From Frigidibacter sp. ROC022 (GTDB lineage: Bacteria; Pseudomonadota; Alphaproteobacteria; Rhodobacterales; Rhodobacteraceae), in NCBI RefSeq assembly GCF_024723735.1, contig NZ_JANQDU010000006.1:59599-123598 (forward strand): a stretch of DNA of 64,000 bases. The letters run 5' to 3'. Shown here in pieces: positions 9,412 through 18,205 of this stretch; within the stretch, counting starts at the first letter, position 1, and every line of letters starts with the position of its first letter. The translations under genes and the position numbers were made by a program. Under the pieces are notes generated by a model. The model was given only the letters and a program-made list of their open reading frames with translations. It was not told the DNA's origin and did no database searches.

Positions 9412-10049
9412 ACATCATCCTCCTCGGCCCGCCAGGGGCCGGCAAGGGCACCCAGGCGCGTCGGCTGGTCGATGAGCGGGGCATGATCCAGCTTTCGACC
9501 GGAGACATGCTGCGCGAGGCCCGGACCAGCGGCACCCCGATGGGCAAGCAGGTCGCGGCGGTGATGGATCGCGGCGAGCTGGTGACCGACGAGATCGTCA
9601 TCGGGCTGATTGCCGAGAAGCTGGACGGCGACAAGGCCGGCGGCTTCATCTTCGACGGTTTCCCGCGCACCCTGAAACAGGCCGATGCCCTGGGCCAGCT
9701 GCTGGACGGCCGTGGCGAGAAGCTGGATGTCGTCATCGAGATGCAGGTGGACGACGAGGCGCTGGTGGACCGGGTCTCGGGGCGTTCGACCTGCGGGTCC
9801 TGCGGCGAGGTCTACCACGACACCACCAAGCCGATCCCGGCCGACGGCAAGTGCAGCGTCTGCGGCGGCACCGAGTTCAAGCGCCGTGCCGACGACAATG
9901 CCGAAAGCCTGAAGACGCGGCTGTTCGAATACTACAAGCAGACCTCGCCCCTGATCGGCTATTACTATGCCAAGGGCCACCTGCGGACGGTGGACGGCAT
10001 GGGCGAGATCGACGCCGTGGCGGCCGAGATCAAGGCCGTGCTGGGCTGA
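9408..10049 (+). CDS. adk: Adenylate kinase with zinc-type LID
   Basis: Adenylate kinase converts ATP plus AMP to two ADP in the cytoplasm. The 213-residue protein begins with the P-loop [10 protein letters not shown], has the AMP-binding segment DGFPRT near residue 84, and a LID domain with four cysteines (CGSC and CSVC), indicating structural zinc as in Gram-positive enzymes and many alphaproteobacteria. The gene overlaps secY by four bases, the usual alphaproteobacterial arrangement. Confidence 0.98.
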   Translation: MNIILLGPPGAGKGTQARRLVDERGMIQLSTGDMLREARTSGTPMGKQVAAVMDRGELVTDEIVIGLIAEKLDGDKAGGFIFDGFPRTLKQADALGQLLDGRGEKLDVVIEMQVDDEALVDRVSGRSTCGSCGEVYHDTTKPIPADGKCSVCGGTEFKRRADDNAESLKTRLFEYYKQTSPLIGYYYAKGHLRTVDGMGEIDAVAAEIKAVLG

Positions 10050-10244
10050 GCGGTCAATCGGTCTTGACGGACGACCGTTAAGCCCGTACTGCAACCCATC
10101 CCGAAAGGGAATCAGTTTGCGCCGGGGTCGCACCCTGCCGCGCAAGATCATCAGACAGCCAGGCCCGTCGCGGGAAACCGCCACGGGCCGACGTTGTGAA
10201 AAAAGGTTCCGGCACTACGGAACCGCAACGAAAGGAAGAGACAC

Positions 10245-10613
10245 GTGGCACGTATCGCCGGCGTCAATATCCCGACTGCAAAGCGGGTTCCCATCGCACT
10301 CACCTACATCACCGGCATCGGCCCGAGCAAAGCCGCAGAGATCTGTGCTGCTGTCGGCATCGACACTTCGCGCCGGGTCAACGAACTGTCCGACGCCGAA
10401 GTGCTCACGATCCGCGAGTTCATCGACGCCAACGTGACCGTCGAAGGCGACCTGCGTCGTGAGACCCAGATGAACATCAAGCGTCTGATGGATCTTGGCT
10501 GCTACCGTGGCCTGCGCCACCGCCGCAACCTGCCGGTCCGTGGCCAGCGCACCCATACCAACGCACGCACCCGCAAAGGCCCCGCAAAGGCCATTGCCGG
10601 CAAGAAGAAATAG
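10245..10613 (+). CDS. rpsM: 30S ribosomal protein S13 (GTG start)
   Basis: S13 bridges the 30S head to the 50S subunit and touches P-site tRNA. The 122-residue protein uses a GTG start, supported by AAGGAAG just before it and the family N-terminus [20 protein letters not shown]. The C-terminal signature [20 protein letters not shown] is intact. A 195-base gap precedes it. A weak TTGACG-N17-TACTGC arrangement there (10064-10092) is too poor to call a promoter. Confidence 0.98.
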   Translation: MARIAGVNIPTAKRVPIALTYITGIGPSKAAEICAAVGIDTSRRVNELSDAEVLTIREFIDANVTVEGDLRRETQMNIKRLMDLGCYRGLRHRRNLPVRGQRTHTNARTRKGPAKAIAGKKK

Positions 10614-10625
10614 GGGGGCGCGAGA

Positions 10626-11015
10626 ATGGCACGCGAAAAAACCCGCACGAAGCGCAAAGAGCGCAAGAACATCGCCGCTGGTGTGGCGCATGTGAACTCG
10701 TCCTTCAACAACACCAAGATCCTGATCTCGGACGTTCAGGGCAATGCGATTGCCTGGTCGTCGGCCGGGACCATGGGCTTCAAGGGATCGCGGAAATCGA
10801 CCCCCTACGCCGCGCAGATGGCCGCCGAGGACGCGGGCAAGAAGGCGCAGGAGCATGGTGTGAAAACCATCGAAGTCGAAGTGCAGGGCCCGGGGTCCGG
10901 CCGCGAATCGGCGCTGCGCGCGCTGGCGGCCGTCGGGTTCAACATCACTTCGATCCGTGATGTGACGCCGATTGCCCACAACGGCTGCCGCCCGCCGAAG
11001 CGTCGCCGGGTCTGA
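10626..11015 (+). CDS. rpsK: 30S ribosomal protein S11
   Basis: S11 lines the mRNA exit channel near the E-site. The protein has the usual 129 residues. Signatures seen are [20 protein letters not shown] and [16 protein letters not shown] at the C-terminus. It follows rpsM by 12 bases and precedes rpoA by about 116 bases in the alpha operon order rpsM-rpsK-rpoA-rplQ. Confidence 0.98.
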   Translation: MAREKTRTKRKERKNIAAGVAHVNSSFNNTKILISDVQGNAIAWSSAGTMGFKGSRKSTPYAAQMAAEDAGKKAQEHGVKTIEVEVQGPGSGRESALRALAAVGFNITSIRDVTPIAHNGCRPPKRRRV

Positions 11016-11131
11016 GCTTTACCGGTTGCACCCGGGGCGCACATGGTTGCGGCCCGGGATCGTTATTTTGACCCTCGGGGGTTTCCACGCCAACGGACAT
11101 GGGCGCGGAAACAGGAATGGAGGCAAGTCGC

Positions 11132-12148
11132 ATGATCCACAAGAACTGGGCAGACCTGATCAAACCGACGCAACTGAACGTCAAGCCGGGCAACGAGCCG
11201 GGACGTCAGGCGACGGTCATTGCCGAACCGCTGGAGCGCGGATTCGGCCTGACGCTGGGCAACGCCCTGCGTCGCGTGCTGATGTCGTCGCTTCAGGGCG
11301 CCGCGATCACCAGCGTGCAGATCGACAACGTGCTGCATGAATTTTCGTCCGTTGCGGGCGTCCGCGAGGATGTCACCGACATCGTGCTGAACCTGAAGGG
11401 CGTCTCGCTCCGCATGGATGTGGACGGACCCAAGCGGGTGTCGATCTCGGCCAAGGGGCCGGGCGTCGTGACCGCCGGGGACATCTCGGAAAGTGCCGGG
11501 GTCGAGGTTCTGAACCGCGATCACGTCATCTGCCACCTGGACGATGGTGCCGAGCTGTTCATGGAACTGACCGTGGCGACCGGCAAGGGCTATGTCTCGG
11601 CCGACAAGAACCGCCCGGAAGACGCTCCGATCGGGCTGATTCCGATCGACGCGATCTATTCGCCGGTCAAGAAGGTCAGCTATGAGGTGCAGCCCACCCG
11701 CGAGGGCCAGGTGCTGGACTACGACAAGCTGACGCTGAAGGTCGAGACCGACGGCAGCCTGACCCCGGATGACGCCGTGGCCTATGCGGCCCGCATCCTG
11801 CAGGACCAGCTGTCGATCTTCGTCAACTTCGACGAGCCGGAATCGACCCGCGAGGGCACGGCGGACGACGGGCTGGAATTCAACCCGCTGCTGCTGAAGA
11901 AGGTGGACGAGCTGGAGCTTTCGGTGCGTTCGGCCAACTGCCTGAAGAACGACAACATCGTCTATATCGGCGACCTGATCCAGAAGACCGAGGCCGAAAT
12001 GCTGCGGACCCCGAACTTCGGCCGCAAATCCCTGAACGAGATCAAGGAAGTGCTGTCGGGCATGGGCCTGCACCTGGGCATGGATGTCGAGGAATGGCCG
12101 CCGGAGAACATCGAGGATCTGGCGAAGAAGTTCGAAGACCAGTTCTAG
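11132..12148 (+). CDS. rpoA: RNA polymerase alpha subunit
   Basis: The alpha subunit nucleates RNA polymerase assembly and contacts activators and UP elements. The ATG giving [17 protein letters not shown] is chosen because GGAGGC precedes it and it matches the family start. The protein has 338 residues: an N-terminal assembly domain ([20 protein letters not shown]), a linker and a C-terminal domain ([34 protein letters not shown]). It is followed by a double-hairpin palindromic element and then rplQ. Confidence 0.98.
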   Translation: MIHKNWADLIKPTQLNVKPGNEPGRQATVIAEPLERGFGLTLGNALRRVLMSSLQGAAITSVQIDNVLHEFSSVAGVREDVTDIVLNLKGVSLRMDVDGPKRVSISAKGPGVVTAGDISESAGVEVLNRDHVICHLDDGAELFMELTVATGKGYVSADKNRPEDAPIGLIPIDAIYSPVKKVSYEVQPTREGQVLDYDKLTLKVETDGSLTPDDAVAYAARILQDQLSIFVNFDEPESTREGTADDGLEFNPLLLKKVDELELSVRSANCLKNDNIVYIGDLIQKTEAEMLRTPNFGRKSLNEIKEVLSGMGLHLGMDVEEWPPENIEDLAKKFEDQF

Positions 12149-12151
12149 CGC

Positions 12152-12206
12152 TGCGTGCAAGCACGCACCCTACGGGCCGGTCCTGTGGGGTGCGTGATAT
12201 CACGCA
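12152..12206. repeat. Double-hairpin palindromic element, copy 2 (rpoA-rplQ gap)
   Basis: Two hairpins lie close together: TGCGTGC/GCACGCA (12152-12158 and 12161-12167) and the perfect 16-bp palindrome TGCGTGATATCACGCA (12191-12206). In addition CACGCACCC (12162-12170) pairs with GGGTGCGTG (12188-12196), so the whole unit can fold as one larger structure. The core GTGCGTG/CACGCACCC(TACG) is shared with the rplR-rpsE element, suggesting a dispersed REP-like family. Confidence 0.62.
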
Positions 12207-12291
12207 TCGGACGACCGGGCATGGTGCCCCAAGGTGAGCAGGCCACGCGACAGGACCTGCCGGACAAAGCAAAACACGAAGGAATGACATC

Positions 12292-12711
12292 ATGAATCAC
12301 GGCAACGGTTACCGGAAACTCAACCGCACCCATGAACACCGCAAGGCGATGTTCGCCAACATGGCCGGCTCGGTCATCGAGCATGAGCAGATCAAGACCA
12401 CGCTGCCCAAGGCCAAGGATCTGAAGCGGATCGTGGAAAAGCTGATCACGCTGGGCAAGCGCGGCGATCTGCACGCCCGTCGCCAGGCTGCGGCGCAGCT
12501 GAAGCAGGACATGCATGTCGAGAAGCTCTTCTCGGTGCTCGGTCCTCGCTACAAGGAGCGCAACGGTGGCTGCGTGCGGGTTCTGAAGGCCGGCTTCCGC
12601 TATGGCGACATGGCGCCGATGGCGATCGTCGAACTGGTGGACCGTGATCCGGAAGCCAAGGGCAAGGCCGACCGCGCCTATCTGGAAGCCCAGGAGGCCG
12701 CCGAGGGCTGA
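12292..12711 (+). CDS. rplQ: 50S ribosomal protein L17
   Basis: L17 is a 50S protein near the tunnel exit. The 139-residue protein starts [20 protein letters not shown] and includes the signature [20 protein letters not shown] and the C-terminal [14 protein letters not shown]. An AAGGAA site precedes the ATG. It is the last gene of the ribosomal cluster and is followed by a strong intrinsic terminator. Confidence 0.98.
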   Translation: MNHGNGYRKLNRTHEHRKAMFANMAGSVIEHEQIKTTLPKAKDLKRIVEKLITLGKRGDLHARRQAAAQLKQDMHVEKLFSVLGPRYKERNGGCVRVLKAGFRYGDMAPMAIVELVDRDPEAKGKADRAYLEAQEAAEG

Positions 12712-12746
12712 TCGCCCCGGCCAGGTGCCTGACTGGCAAAGACATG

Positions 12747-12777
12747 AGGCCCGCGTCGATCATGACGCGGGCCTTTT
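12747..12777 (+). terminator. Intrinsic terminator after rplQ
   Basis: A perfect 11-bp stem (AGGCCCGCGTC and GACGCGGGCCT) encloses the loop GATCAT and is followed by four T residues. It ends the alpha operon. Confidence 0.88.
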
Positions 12778-12791
12778 CGTGTGTCGTGGTG

Positions 12792-12989
12792 CTAGCTTGC
12801 CCGGTGTTCCGCCGCGGCACGCGGGGCCGAGGGCGACTTCTTTTTTGCGATCGACAGCTCCAACCGCTCTTGCGCGGCCTCGCTATCGGTGTGTCCTTCC
12901 GTCAGCCCCAGCCGGGCCATGAGCGCCTGCCGATCGGCGGCGCTGAGCGCCGCGATACGGCGCCGCAGTTCGGCGTCCTGATCCATCAT
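12792..12989 (-). CDS. Small hypothetical protein
   Basis: A 65-residue frame starts MMDQDAELRRRIAALSAADR and ends in a basic tail (KKKSPSAPRAAAEHRAS). A GGGGG run 7-11 bases before the ATG could serve as ribosome-binding site; a start 12 bases further upstream is also possible. The first half is an amphipathic helix (LRRRIAALSAADRQALMARL) like that of short docking or linker segments. It converges with rplQ and lies 37 bases from an 18-bp palindrome, in a divergent position to the luxR-type gene. Function is unknown, and it may not be a real gene. Confidence 0.4.
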   Translation of the reverse strand: MMDQDAELRRRIAALSAADRQALMARLGLTEGHTDSEAAQERLELSIAKKKSPSAPRAAAEHRAS

Positions 12990-13026
12990 GCAAACCCCCA
13001 TTTGCGGAACCCGAATCCGTCAATCC

Positions 13027-13044
13027 TGAATTGACGTCAATTCA
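13027..13044. promoter_or_regulatory. 18-bp perfect palindrome, candidate operator
   Basis: TGAATTGAC is followed directly by GTCAATTCA, an 18-bp perfect dyad in an AT-rich stretch (about 13010-13085) of an otherwise GC-rich region. It lies between the small minus-strand ORF and the LuxR-family gene. Eighteen base pairs is the usual size of LuxR/TraR-type binding sites, though the sequence is not the lux or tra box consensus. The assignment as an operator is inference. Confidence 0.5.
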
Positions 13045-13276
13045 ACCACAAATTGTTTCGCCAAACCATTCAATTATTTGATTGCAACCTGCAACACCTT
13101 GTCGCGCTTGGAGGTGTTTGCCTCCACCTTAGGCAGACACGGGGCGACAGCCAGGCAATCGCCGGTTGACTCGTTCGCGGGGTTGCTGCCAGATCCCGGA
13201 CGAGACGGCGACATATGTGCGGTCGGGGGATCGCAGGGAGAATGGTGCCGAGAGGCACGACAGGGGGGCAAGGGGC

Positions 13277-13954
13277 GTGTGGCAACCAAAACAACCGATG
13301 TATCTGGACGCGATTGATGCTGCGGACGCGGCCGGGGAACCACCGGCCGGGCGCCGGTCGATGGCGATGCTGTTCTCTGATCTGGAGCGGATGGCGCCGC
13401 TGGGCTATTCGGCCGGGCTGCATATCCGCTTCGCAGCTCCGCTGGTCTATGTGCGGACCTATCACGAGGCATGGCAGAAGCGATACGACGAGAACGCCTA
13501 TGCGTTGCGCGACCCGGCGGTGTTCTGGGGTCTGGGCGTCAAGGGGGCGACCCGCTGGAGCGAGATCAAGCTGCCCGACCCGTTCAACATACTGGGTCAG
13601 GCCCGGCGCTACGGCCTGACCTACGGCATGGTCGTGTCCTTCGGGCCGATCACCTCGCGCTCGATCGTCGGCATGGCGCGGTCGGACCGGGAATTCTCGG
13701 ATTCCGAGATCGACGCGGCAAAGGATATCGTGAGGCAACTACATGAGGCAGCGGAGCCGCCGACCGAACTGACCAAGGCGCAGGTTGAGGCGCTTCGGCT
13801 ACTGGCGGACGGGTATCGGCACACGGCAGCGGCCGCGAAGCTGGGGATTTCGGAAAGCGCCCTGAAGGCGCGGCTGCTGGCGGCCCGAACCCGGCTTCGC
13901 GCACGGACCACCGCGCAGGCTATCCGCAAGGCACGGGAATACCGCCTGCTATGA
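13277..13954 (+). CDS. LuxR-family autoinducer-binding transcription regulator
   Basis: The protein has an N-terminal autoinducer-binding domain (about residues 28-150) and a C-terminal LuxR-type helix-turn-helix (about 165-225). With the GTG at 13277 as residue 1, all the family's ligand-pocket residues are present at the TraR spacing: W66, Y70, D79, P80 and W94. The DNA-binding part reads LTKAQVEALRLLADGYRHTA with KLGISESALKARL; the usual Arg-Glu of its first helix is Ala-Gln here. The GTG is preferred because a G-rich ribosome-binding site lies 8-14 bases upstream; an ATG 21 bases on lacks one. It probably senses the acyl-homoserine lactone made by the adjacent LuxI-type enzyme. Confidence 0.88.
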   Translation: MWQPKQPMYLDAIDAADAAGEPPAGRRSMAMLFSDLERMAPLGYSAGLHIRFAAPLVYVRTYHEAWQKRYDENAYALRDPAVFWGLGVKGATRWSEIKLPDPFNILGQARRYGLTYGMVVSFGPITSRSIVGMARSDREFSDSEIDAAKDIVRQLHEAAEPPTELTKAQVEALRLLADGYRHTAAAAKLGISESALKARLLAARTRLRARTTAQAIRKAREYRLL

Positions 13955-14029
13955 TAGCGATGCTGCAGCGCCGGCCAGCGGCCACCATGGCCTCGCCCAA
14001 GGTTTCCAAACCCGAAGCTAGAGGCTGCC

Positions 14030-14617
14030 ATGGAAGTCACCACTCTCTCTATCACCAATCTCCACATGCATGGCGAGTTGTTCGCCAACATGCTGCGGGC
14101 CAGGCATGATACCTTCATCGTCCGCAACAACTGGCAACTGCCGCATGCCGATGGGATGGAGTTCGACCAGTATGACACGCCCGCCAGCCGCTGGGTGGCG
14201 GTGCACGAGCTGGGCCAGATCCTGGCCGGTGTCCGGCTGACGCCGACCACAGCGCGCTGCGGCATCTACAGTTACATGATCCGCGATGCCCAACGGGGGC
14301 TGCTGGACAGCATTCCCAGCAACCTCCTGTGGGACGAGGCGCCGGTTGCCGACCATATCTGGGAAAGCAGCCGGGTCTTCGTGTCGCCCTCGGTGCCGGC
14401 CAGGCTGCGGCTCAGGGTACAGATGATGCTGATCTCGGAAATGGTCATGTCGGCCCGCAAGCTGGGGGCGACCTCGCTGCTGGGGCTGATCCCCGAACAT
14501 TCGCCACGCCTGGCGCGACGCTCGGGGATCGACTGTCAGCCCGCGGGGCCGGTCCTGGAGATCGAGAACGAACGGTCGGTCTGTGTCCGGATCGGACTGG
14601 CGCAAAAGATGCATTAG
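14030..14617 (+). CDS. LuxI-family acyl-homoserine-lactone synthase
   Basis: LuxI enzymes make N-acyl-homoserine lactones from S-adenosylmethionine and acyl-ACP. This 195-residue protein keeps the full set of conserved catalytic and substrate residues: R25, F29, W35, D46, D49, R69, E112 and R115. The segment HDTFIVRNNWQLPHADGMEF is diagnostic. It lies 75 bases downstream of, and in the same direction as, the LuxR-family gene, forming a complete quorum-sensing pair. No lux-box-like dyad was found in the 75-base gap, so it may be co-transcribed with the regulator. Confidence 0.9.
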   Translation: MEVTTLSITNLHMHGELFANMLRARHDTFIVRNNWQLPHADGMEFDQYDTPASRWVAVHELGQILAGVRLTPTTARCGIYSYMIRDAQRGLLDSIPSNLLWDEAPVADHIWESSRVFVSPSVPARLRLRVQMMLISEMVMSARKLGATSLLGLIPEHSPRLARRSGIDCQPAGPVLEIENERSVCVRIGLAQKMH

Positions 14618-14686
14618 GGCGCCATGCCGGGGCAGGGGGCCCGGTCGCCCCTTTCCCATGCGGCCGCCCGGGCCTAGGTTCCGTCC

Positions 14687-16036
14687 ATGGCCGATCTGTT
14701 CGACAAGACCCCCGACCCCAATGACGCCGCCCCGGCGCAGGCCGCGCCCGGCGGGCATCGTCCGCTGGCCGACCTGCTGCGCCCGAAGACCCTGGCCGAG
14801 GTGATCGGCCAGGAGGCGGTGCTGGGGCCCGAGGCGCCGCTGACCTCGATGCTGGCGGCGGGGTCGCTGTCGTCGCTGGTGCTCTGGGGGCCGCCGGGGG
14901 TGGGCAAGACCACGATCGCGCGGCTGCTGGCGGATGAGACCGACCTGCATTTCGTGCAGATTTCGGCAATCTTCTCGGGCGTGCCGGAGCTGCGCAAGGT
15001 GTTCGAGGCGGCGCAGATGCGGCGCCGGACCGGCAAGGGCACGCTGCTGTTCGTCGATGAAATCCACCGGTTCAACAAGGCCCAGCAGGACGGGTTTCTG
15101 CCGCATATGGAGGACGGGACGATCCTGCTGGTCGGGGCGACCACCGAGAATCCGTCCTTCGAACTGAACGCGGCGCTGCTCAGCCGGTCGCAAGTGATGA
15201 TCCTGAACCGGCTGACGCTGGTCGATCTGGAGCGGCTGGCGCAGCGCGCGGAACAGGCCCTGGGCCGGGCCCTGCCGCTGCAGGCCGAGGCGCGCGAGGC
15301 GCTGCTGGGGATGGCGGATGGCGACGGTCGGGCGCTGTTGAACCTGATCGAACAGGTGATGGCCTGGAAGCCGGACGGCAAGCTGGACACCGAGGCGCTG
15401 ACCAAACGGCTGATGCGGCGGGCGTCGAAATACGACAAGTCGGGCGAAGAGCATTACAACCTGATCTCGGCGCTGCACAAATCGGTGCGCGGCTCGGACC
15501 CCGACGCGGCGCTCTACTGGCTGGCGCGGATGCTGGAGGGCGGCGAGGACCCGCGCTTCCTGGCACGACGGATCACCCGGATGTCGGTCGAGGATATCGG
15601 GCTGGCCGACCCGCAGGCGCAGACGATCTGCCTGCATGCCTGGGAACTCTACGAACGGCTGGGCAGTCCCGAGGGGGAACTGGCCCTGGCGCAGGCGGTG
15701 GTCTATCTGGCGCTGGCTCCGAAATCGAACGCCGGTTACAGCGCCTTCAAGGAGGCGATGGCGCTGGCGAAGAAGACCGGAAGCGAGCCGCCGCCAAAGC
15801 ACATCCTCAACGCGCCGACCCGGCTGATGAAGGATATCGGCTACGGCAAGGATTATGCCTATGACCACGACCAGCAGGACGGTTTCTCGGGGCAGAACTA
15901 CTTCCCGGACGGGCTGAGGCGTCCGGTGCTCTACCAGCCGGTCGAACGGGGCTATGAACGCGAGTTGAAGAAGCGGATCGACTATTTTGCCGGATTGCGG
16001 GCGAAGCGGAAGGGAAGCGCCGGGTCCGGGGGCTGA
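14687..16036 (+). CDS. rarA: Replication-associated recombination protein RarA (MgsA)
   Basis: RarA is an AAA+ ATPase related to clamp loaders that acts at stalled replication forks. The 449-residue protein has the Walker A motif GPPGVGKTT, Walker B LLFVDEIHRF, sensor motif GATTENPSFELN, and the C-terminal tetramerisation domain (KPPSEPPPKHILNAPT-like segment SEPPPKHILNAPTRLMKDIG). Length is normal. It starts 69 bases after the LuxI-type gene in the same direction. Confidence 0.96.
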   Translation: MADLFDKTPDPNDAAPAQAAPGGHRPLADLLRPKTLAEVIGQEAVLGPEAPLTSMLAAGSLSSLVLWGPPGVGKTTIARLLADETDLHFVQISAIFSGVPELRKVFEAAQMRRRTGKGTLLFVDEIHRFNKAQQDGFLPHMEDGTILLVGATTENPSFELNAALLSRSQVMILNRLTLVDLERLAQRAEQALGRALPLQAEAREALLGMADGDGRALLNLIEQVMAWKPDGKLDTEALTKRLMRRASKYDKSGEEHYNLISALHKSVRGSDPDAALYWLARMLEGGEDPRFLARRITRMSVEDIGLADPQAQTICLHAWELYERLGSPEGELALAQAVVYLALAPKSNAGYSAFKEAMALAKKTGSEPPPKHILNAPTRLMKDIGYGKDYAYDHDQQDGFSGQNYFPDGLRRPVLYQPVERGYERELKKRIDYFAGLRAKRKGSAGSGG

Positions 16037-16131
16037 GGTCGCGCTCTGCGGACCCCGCCGAACGCAACGAAACCGCACCGATCCGGCCACGCCGATTGAC
16101 ATTCCGTCGCCGCCGCCGGAAGAACGCCGCC

Positions 16132-16509
16132 ATGATCCAGACCCTTGGACAAGTTGCTCTCGGCGGCGCGATCGGCGCCTCGGCCCGGTATCTGACCGCG
16201 GTGGCGGCGCTGCGCCTGTTCGGTCCGGGCTTCCCCTGGGCGACGCTGATCGTCAATGTCGTCGGTTCCTTCCTGATGGGGGTGCTGGTGGTGGCGCTCG
16301 GGCATCTGTCGGCCAACCGTTTCGCGCCGCTGCTGATGACCGGGCTGCTGGGCGGGTTCACCACGTTCTCGGCCTTCTCGCTGGATGCGGTGACGATGTG
16401 GGAGCGCGGCGACAGCGTTCCGGCTGCGGCCTATGTGCTGGCCTCGGTGATCGTCTCGCTGGCGGCGCTTCTGGCCGGCCTGACCTTTGCGAGGAGCCTG
16501 ACGGCATGA
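16132..16509 (+). CDS. crcB: Fluoride efflux channel CrcB/Fluc
   Basis: Fluc proteins are dual-topology dimeric channels that export fluoride. This 125-residue protein has four membrane segments and the signatures GGAIGASARYL, TLIVNVVGSFLMG and TGLLGGFTTFSAFSLD, the last being the family hallmark. The ATG giving MIQTLGQVALGGAIG is chosen; an upstream TTG frame adds only an Arg-rich stretch. Its stop overlaps the start of rluC (ATGA). No fluoride riboswitch was recognised in the 95 bases upstream. Confidence 0.94.
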   Translation: MIQTLGQVALGGAIGASARYLTAVAALRLFGPGFPWATLIVNVVGSFLMGVLVVALGHLSANRFAPLLMTGLLGGFTTFSAFSLDAVTMWERGDSVPAAAYVLASVIVSLAALLAGLTFARSLTA

Positions 16510-17537
16510 GCCGGGTTCAGACCCTGACCGTGGGACCGGAGGATGGCGACCAGAGGCTCGACCGCTGGTTCCGCAAGCAGTTCCCGCATATGAGCCAGGT
16601 GCAGATCGAGAAGATGTGCCGCAAGGGCGAAATCCGGGTCGATGGCGGCAGGGTCAGGGGCGCCACCCGGATCGAGGCCGGGCAGCAGGTCCGGATTCCG
16701 CCGCTGCCGGACTATCAGCCGCCGCTGCCCGAGCGGGTCGCCCCGGCGCTGGCCAGCGACATCGAGATGATCCGGAACGCGGTGATCTATCAGGACGACT
16801 ACATCATCGCGATCAACAAGCCTCCCGGCCTGCCCAGCCAGGGCGGTTCGGGCCAGGGCGAGCGGCATGTGGACGGTCTGGCCGCGCATCTGAAATTCGG
16901 CAAGCCCGAGAAGCCCTCGCTGATCCACCGGCTCGACAAGGACACCTCGGGGGTGCTGCTGCTGGGCCGGACCGCCTCGATGACGCGCAAGCTGAACGAG
17001 ATGTTTCGTGACCGCTCGATGCGCAAGATCTACTGGGCGGCGGTGGCGGGGGTTCCAAAACCGGCGATGGGCACGATTCGCTATGGTCTCGTGAAGGGCG
17101 GGCACCCGCGCGACGAGAAGATGAGGGCGATCCATCCGGCCAAGATCGACAAGACCGAGGGCGCCAAGCGGGCGACGACCGATTACGCGGTGCTCGACAA
17201 GCTGGGCACCCGGGCCAGCTGGGTGGCCATGGTGCCGATGACCGGGCGGACCCACCAGTTGCGGGTCCATATGGCCGAACTCGGGCATCCGATCATCGGT
17301 GACGGAAAATACGGCGGCACCAGCCAGGAGAACCTCGGAGATGGCTGGGGCGCGGGCATGGGCGGCGAGATCAGCCGCAAGCTGCATCTTCACGCGCGGA
17401 GCCTGAGCTTCAAGCACCCGATGACCGGGGCGCAGGTCCGGATCACGGCCGAGTTGCCCGAGCATATGGCGCGGACCTGGAAGACGCTGGGCTGGTCGAA
17501 GTTCGATGTGCCCGTCGATCCGTTCGAGGACCAGTGA
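16506..17537 (+). CDS. rluC: RluA-family 23S rRNA pseudouridine synthase (RluC-like)
   Basis: The enzyme isomerises specific uridines in 23S rRNA to pseudouridine. The 343-residue protein starts with an S4 RNA-binding domain (QRLDRWFRKQFPHMSQVQIE) and continues with the catalytic domain, whose motif IHRLDKDTSGVLLLGRT carries the catalytic Asp. The segment MTGRTHQLRVHMAELGHPI is also conserved. It overlaps crcB by four bases and the HAD gene by one base, so the run is an operon. Confidence 0.93.
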   Translation: MSRVQTLTVGPEDGDQRLDRWFRKQFPHMSQVQIEKMCRKGEIRVDGGRVRGATRIEAGQQVRIPPLPDYQPPLPERVAPALASDIEMIRNAVIYQDDYIIAINKPPGLPSQGGSGQGERHVDGLAAHLKFGKPEKPSLIHRLDKDTSGVLLLGRTASMTRKLNEMFRDRSMRKIYWAAVAGVPKPAMGTIRYGLVKGGHPRDEKMRAIHPAKIDKTEGAKRATTDYAVLDKLGTRASWVAMVPMTGRTHQLRVHMAELGHPIIGDGKYGGTSQENLGDGWGAGMGGEISRKLHLHARSLSFKHPMTGAQVRITAELPEHMARTWKTLGWSKFDVPVDPFEDQ

Positions 17538-18205
17538 TGAGCTTTCTGGCGGTTTTCGATGTCGATGGCACCCTGGTCGACAGCCAGCACCATATCGGCG
17601 CCGCGATGGATCACGCCCATGACGCGGCCGGGCTGGAACGCCTGCCGCATGCGAGGGTGCTGGAGATCGTCGGCCTGTCGCTGCCGGAAGCCTTCGCGCA
17701 TCTGCACCCGAATCTGGACGAATCGAGCCGGGCGGCCCTGGTCGCGGGCTACAAGGATGCCTTCAGCGCGGTCCGAACCCGGATGGGCGAGGCCGGAGCG
17801 CCGCTCTATCCCGGCGTGGCCGAGGGGCTGGAGCGCCTGGGCGCGATGCCGGACCTGCTGATCGGCGCCGCCACCGGAAAATCGCGGCGCGGACTCGATT
17901 CGGTCTTCGACACCCATGACCTGCGACGCCATTTCGTCACCGCGCAATGCGCCGACGACCACCCGTCAAAACCGCATCCGGGCATGCTGCTGGCGGCGCT
18001 GGCCGAAACCGGGTCCGAGGCGGACAGGGCGGCGATGATCGGCGATACGGAATTCGACATTGCCATGGGCCGGGCCGCCGGGATGGCGACCATCGGCGTG
18101 ACCTGGGGCTATCATGGGGCGGACCGGCTGCAGGCGGCGGGGGCGGACCACCTGGCCGAGGATTTCGCCGGGCTCGAGGCGCTGATCCTGGAGCTGGCGC
18201 AATGA
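17537..18205 (+). CDS. HAD-superfamily hydrolase, phosphoglycolate phosphatase-like
   Basis: The 222-residue protein has HAD motif I FDVDGTLVDS, a helical cap, and the late motif MIGDTEFDIAMGRAAGM with its acidic pair. This subgroup includes phosphoglycolate phosphatases and 5'-nucleotidase-type enzymes; the true substrate cannot be told from sequence. The ATG overlaps the rluC stop (TGATG) and the stop overlaps the ATP12 start (ATGA), placing it in a tightly coupled operon. Confidence 0.88.
   Translation: MSFLAVFDVDGTLVDSQHHIGAAMDHAHDAAGLERLPHARVLEIVGLSLPEAFAHLHPNLDESSRAALVAGYKDAFSAVRTRMGEAGAPLYPGVAEGLERLGAMPDLLIGAATGKSRRGLDSVFDTHDLRRHFVTAQCADDHPSKPHPGMLLAALAETGSEADRAAMIGDTEFDIAMGRAAGMATIGVTWGYHGADRLQAAGADHLAEDFAGLEALILELAQ

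Noticed and set aside
10064..10092. Promoter TTGACG-N17-TACTGC before rpsM
   Set aside because: The -10 match is too poor; listed only as a remark with rpsM.
13166..13276. Longer N-terminus for the LuxR-family protein
   Set aside because: The extra 37 residues are basic and unlike the family; a G-rich ribosome-binding site supports the later GTG.
13955..14029. lux box between the LuxR and LuxI genes
   Set aside because: No dyad of suitable length was found in the 75-base gap.
16037..16131. Fluoride riboswitch upstream of crcB
   Set aside because: None of the conserved crcB-motif segments could be recognised in the 95 bases before the gene.
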